A stretch of 34,857 nucleotides of DNA. It comes from Actinomortierella ambigua. Its lineage: Eukaryota; Mortierellomycota; Mortierellomycetes; Mortierellales; Mortierellaceae. How positions within the stretch are numbered: the stretch's first letter is position 1; each line of letters opens with the position of its first letter. The stretch spans positions 1-34,857 of the forward strand of contig JAAAJB010000371.1 of the NCBI GenBank assembly GCA_016098155.1, in the 5' to 3' direction. The notes under the pieces were generated by a model, which made no database searches, was not told the DNA's origin, and worked only from the letters and a program-made list of their open reading frames with translations. Below are positions 31,707-34,857 of this stretch, piece after piece. The position numbers and the translations under genes were made by a program.

Positions 31707-33857
31707 CTAGTCGGAGTCATCGTCGTCATAGTCGTCGTGCACGTCGTCCGGCGCCGATAGATCATCTTCGCCGCTCGAATACATCGGCTCTGGTTCATCC
31801 TCACTAGAGTAGTGTGGCTCCGGTTCATCCTCGCTAGAGAAGTGTGGCTCTGGTTCATCCTCACTTGGGATCGGTTCGTCCTCGCTATAGAGTGGCTCCG
31901 GTTGATCTTCGCTAGAGTAGTGTGGCTCTGGTTCATCTTCGCTAGAGTAGTGTGACTCCGGTTCATCCTCGCTAGAGTAGTATGGCTCCGGTTCATCCTC
32001 GCTAGGCTCTGGTTCATCATCACTCGGGACTGGTTCATCCTCGCTATAGAGTGGCTCCGGTTCATCTTCGCTAGACAAGTGTGGCTCTGGTTCATCATCA
32101 CTTGGGATTGGTTCGTCCTCACTCGTAAGCGTTAGCGCCAATTCTTCGTCGCTCATACATCGAGACGATTGCGCATCCGAATCTAAGGCCAAGTCGGATT
32201 CGCTATGCCAAATCTCTTCACCGACATCATCATCATCGTCCCCATCGCTGTCAGTGCTAAAAAATTGGATTTGGTATGGGTGGTGGTAATATGCTTCCGG
32301 AGGCAACTCATCATCTTCTTCGCCGCTATCATCTTCTTCGCCGCTATCATCTTCTTCGCCGCTATAGCTGCCATCCACCACCGAGTGCGCTGTCGAGTCA
32401 TCCCATTCAATCCGCAGATAGCCATTAATCGCGGCCAGATCCGCATGGAGATCGTCATCTAAGGTATCCATGCTTGTTGTCAGATGCGCTAACTGCGGTA
32501 GACATGTGGCGAGCCAGATGAAATCGCGCCGGAGTGGAGGGTCTTCGACTGCAAAATCACCTAGCGCAATATCGATCGCCATCAGATGCGGTAGCCCTTC
32601 CAGCGCGGCCCGGCCGAGCTCAAACAGCTTGGGTGTAAAAGTTCGGTTTCGCAACGACAGCACCCGTAGTCGCTTCAGACAACCAATCTGATCATACATG
32701 TTCGCCAGGTGTACATCCGTGATCTCTGGGGGTCGTTCCTGCTCAGGTCGCGCCCTGTCCTGGTGGATGCCGCCGATCATCAGTCGTTCCAGACGGCTCG
32801 ACACCCACGCTGGTGGCTCAAAGATGTCCATCCGCACATAGGGACAGCTCTCGCAATCCAGGACCTCGAGATTGTTGCAGCACGTGACGATCTGCCGAAT
32901 GCTGAGGCTCGAGATCTTTCCACACTCGCTTACAATCAACTCCTTGAGTTGTGGCGCGCGTGCGACCTGTGCAAATTTGAGGAGGCTCGAATCATCAACA
33001 CAGGTGCCCGAGAAATCCACCCGCTCCAATAACGGCAGGGCCTCGACAATCTGGTGGAATCCATCGACCGAAATACCATCACATCCCGCGAACCCAATCC
33101 GTGACAGGGTTTTGCTGCATCCAGCCAGAAACGAACGAACGCCCAGGTCGGTAAACAGGAAATGTCGCATCACCAACGTCTTTCCCTTGGTCAGCCACTG
33201 CCCCAACGCCGCCAGGCCATCGTTGCCGATCAACGGATCCTGCTCTTCCGCACTTGGACATAGCTGCAACTCCTCCAAGGCCAAGGTACTCTCACAGATC
33301 ACGCTCGCCAGCTCGCGCGACGCGGAGATGTCCAGCGCCTTGAGCTGTGTACACACGCCGAAAAAGTTGCGCGCCGTGTCTGGACGCAAGAATGTAAAGT
33401 TGACGCGGAGCTCTTCCAGTTGTGGGCCCACATGGCGCACAATCGCCTCCTGCACCGCGTCCGAGACACAGCCCGAGTGTGGCGATGTCTTATGTCCCGG
33501 TCGGAGGCGCAGGCGACGAAGCCGGGTAGTGTACGCCAACAAGGTCTCGAACGCGGCACACTCTTTTTCCCTCAGTGTCGGTTTCCAGAAGTCGATGAAT
33601 AGGTTGAGGGAGACAGTGTTGTGCCCGTACTTTTTAGCAGCCTCTAAGAAGGTGTCACTCAGTTGGTTGCAGGAGAGGTGTCGCCAGAGAACAGACGTGC
33701 CAATGGTATGCCATGATTTCGAGACAAGCATGGCATGAAGAAGCGTCTTCTGATCGAGGACGCGTAGAATCAGCTCCAAGACCTCGGCAATGGCGAGCGG
33801 GTTGGGTGTCATGGCGTCTTTGAATACGGAGGCTGTCAGGCGATTCGAGGCATGCAT
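31707..33857 (-). CDS. F-box and leucine-rich repeat protein with acidic repeat tail
   Basis: A single-exon frame; from the first ATG (33857) it encodes 716 aa. An F-box lies near the N terminus (about 19-61, NPLAIAEVLELILRVLDQKT followed by VSKSWHTIGTSVLWRHL). Leucine-rich repeats follow over about 430 residues (LKALDISASRELASVI, LKELIVSECGKISSLS). After them comes an acidic tail: three GEEDDS units, then about a dozen SEDEPEP-type repeats (32137-31770). By family knowledge such proteins are substrate adaptors of SCF ubiquitin ligases, with the F-box binding Skp1 and the LRR the substrate. The frame stays open upstream to 34073, adding 72 residues but starting only at GTG, so the extra segment is more likely 5' UTR or an unresolved exon. 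The SSEDE repeats resemble casein-kinase-2 sites. Confidence 0.85.
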   Translation of the reverse strand: MHASNRLTASVFKDAMTPNPLAIAEVLELILRVLDQKTLLHAMLVSKSWHTIGTSVLWRHLSCNQLSDTFLEAAKKYGHNTVSLNLFIDFWKPTLREKECAAFETLLAYTTRLRRLRLRPGHKTSPHSGCVSDAVQEAIVRHVGPQLEELRVNFTFLRPDTARNFFGVCTQLKALDISASRELASVICESTLALEELQLCPSAEEQDPLIGNDGLAALGQWLTKGKTLVMRHFLFTDLGVRSFLAGCSKTLSRIGFAGCDGISVDGFHQIVEALPLLERVDFSGTCVDDSSLLKFAQVARAPQLKELIVSECGKISSLSIRQIVTCCNNLEVLDCESCPYVRMDIFEPPAWVSSRLERLMIGGIHQDRARPEQERPPEITDVHLANMYDQIGCLKRLRVLSLRNRTFTPKLFELGRAALEGLPHLMAIDIALGDFAVEDPPLRRDFIWLATCLPQLAHLTTSMDTLDDDLHADLAAINGYLRIEWDDSTAHSVVDGSYSGEEDDSGEEDDSGEEDDELPPEAYYHHPYQIQFFSTDSDGDDDDDVGEEIWHSESDLALDSDAQSSRCMSDEELALTLTSEDEPIPSDDEPEPHLSSEDEPEPLYSEDEPVPSDDEPEPSEDEPEPYYSSEDEPESHYSSEDEPEPHYSSEDQPEPLYSEDEPIPSEDEPEPHFSSEDEPEPHYSSEDEPEPMYSSGEDDLSAPDDVHDDYDDDDSD
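31770..32137 (-). repeat. Coding tandem repeat, acidic SEDEPEP units
   Basis: Units of about 21-30 nt (TCATCCTCGCTAGAGTAGTG-like on the forward strand) repeat about twelve times in frame within the F-box gene. Variation is mainly His/Tyr/Leu/Ile between the acidic cores. A second, smaller tandem block of three 18-nt units (GEEDDS) lies at about 32312-32366. Confidence 0.85.
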
Positions 33858-34126
33858 CCGAGAAAAGCTGACAGGAGCCAATGGATGCCTGCAGTTTGAA
33901 GTCTTTGAAGGGGGTTGAGACCCGCTTTCTTCTGTAAAAGACTGACAGTCACATCCTGTAAGATCACATGACCGGGTGATGGGAGAGCCAGGCCTACTGG
34001 CGTTGCTTGGAGAGGAGGAGTTCAATGTGGATTTGTCTTCTGGTCCCCAGCGGAAGCGCTGTGCTATGGGCACGACTTGCCCTTACCCCGTCTTTTTTCG
34101 TGTGATTAATTCAGGCTAAAGCCTAC

Positions 34127-34134
34127 TTTAAATA
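34127..34134 (-). promoter_or_regulatory. TATA-like element upstream of the F-box gene
   Basis: TATTTAAA on the reverse strand, about 270 bp before the ATG at 33857. The position implies a 5' UTR of roughly 240 nt if used. It argues against the GTG-started extension only weakly. Confidence 0.35.
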
Positions 34135-34857
34135 GACCACTTTTGCTCCTCCAACACACTGGCAGTAGAGTGCGACATGATCAAGAAAGGACAGGCTAAA
34201 AATGAAATTCGCTTGTAGCTTCGAATCCTCTGTTGATGGCTAATACTTCCATGACCGCCTTCCCGCAGAGTAGGCAAAATATGAAGTCAAGGCCAGACGT
34301 ACTACAACGACATATTGAGGGAGGGGGACAAAGTAAACGCTGTCTTACATTGCCCTCAGGGCGGGTAAGCGACGGAGTCCGTGAGAGAGAACCCGTTGAG
34401 GGAGGCGACATGAACGAGAGTTGGGGGAGGAGGGTAGGACGGAGTAATCTGCATTATCATTGCGGCCGTTTCGAGTGCACCAGGCAGTGTGTTTTCTAGA
34501 AATTTTTTTTTCTTTTGGCTGCAAATTTGTTGAAAGCACTATTGTGTTTTACCCAAAAGACACATAGCCTGGTGCTCCAATGGTAACGACAAGGACGCTG
34601 AAAATACGTGAGCCCTGGGTGCCAGCGCGGACACCATAGAGGCTTTACCATGACCTTTTGGTGCGCGACATCCCCTTAGACTAGTAAACCATGACACTTT
34701 TGCATAGAGATATTGGACAATAGGCTCGATAAACAAGTCATTTATTTCTAAAGGCGGACGACAAAGACCTTGAGACGCTTGCCATCTAAACAGAGGAAGA
34801 AAAAAAAAAGAAAAGAAAGAATTGGGTAGCGACCAGTCTGAAGGAATGGCTCTGAGC
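34135..34857. other. Right-edge intergenic region; no gene found
   Basis: No protein-like frame with a start codon was seen. It contains a tRNA-like but degenerate stretch (34571-34635), T/A-runs (34502-34514, 34798-34825) and nothing else recognisable. The regulatory region of the F-box gene should occupy the left part. Confidence 0.5.

Noticed and set aside
34571..34635. Functional tRNA gene
   Set aside because: The acceptor, anticodon and T stems do not pair on either strand and the length is short; kept only as a degenerate tRNA-like finding.

Overview
The window looks like a chromosomal contig from an early-diverging filamentous fungus, most likely Mortierella-like (Mortierellomycotina/Mucoromycota). 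This is an inference. It rests on many short GT-AG introns (about 60-150 nt), very low-complexity proteins (poly-Q/N/D/E/S/T), a tyrosine-recombinase-like Ndc10/GCR1_C protein, and secreted-then-anchored kelch proteins. No rRNA, CRISPR or bacterial-type operon is seen. One 10-bp run of N (17934-17943) marks an assembly gap in a TTG microsatellite.

Layout from left to right. 1-1245: no secure gene; there is a perfect 13-bp hairpin at the left edge and an unresolved reverse-strand reading frame. 1261-5460 (+): MLH3 mismatch-repair/meiotic endonuclease in eight exons. 9432-5589 (-): Crypton-like tyrosine-recombinase-fold protein (Ndc10-type core, GCR1_C-like tail) that appears to lack catalytic residues. 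10167-14083 (+): RAD16, a SNF2/RING global-genome repair ATPase in ten exons. 17300-14397 (-): large single-exon tail-anchored low-complexity protein. 17301-18701: spacer with microsatellites and the gap. 21144-18702 (-): kelch-repeat type I membrane protein. 25538-22409 (-): RING plus RRM protein. About 25.6-29.5 kb: relic DNA, with a decayed reading frame of unknown family carrying four in-frame stops and a frameshift, followed by two diverged copies of a roughly 256-bp direct repeat. 31366-29550 (-): a second kelch membrane protein, paralogous to the first. 33857-31707 (-): F-box/LRR protein with an acidic SEDEPEP repeat tail. 33858-34857: promoter and spacer.

The spliced models of MLH3, the recombinase-like gene, RAD16, both kelch genes and the RING-RRM gene were built by matching GT-AG junctions to reading phase. 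Each sums to an exact multiple of three with no internal stop, which is the main support for the exon borders. MLH3 and RAD16 are both DNA-repair genes and flank the recombinase-derived gene. MLH3 converges on it, and it is divergent from RAD16 across a 734-bp shared upstream region. I see no evidence that this adjacency is functional. The two kelch genes share exon number, intron phases and an unusual tiny second exon, so they are duplicates. The DNA between them holds the RING-RRM gene and the decayed repeats.
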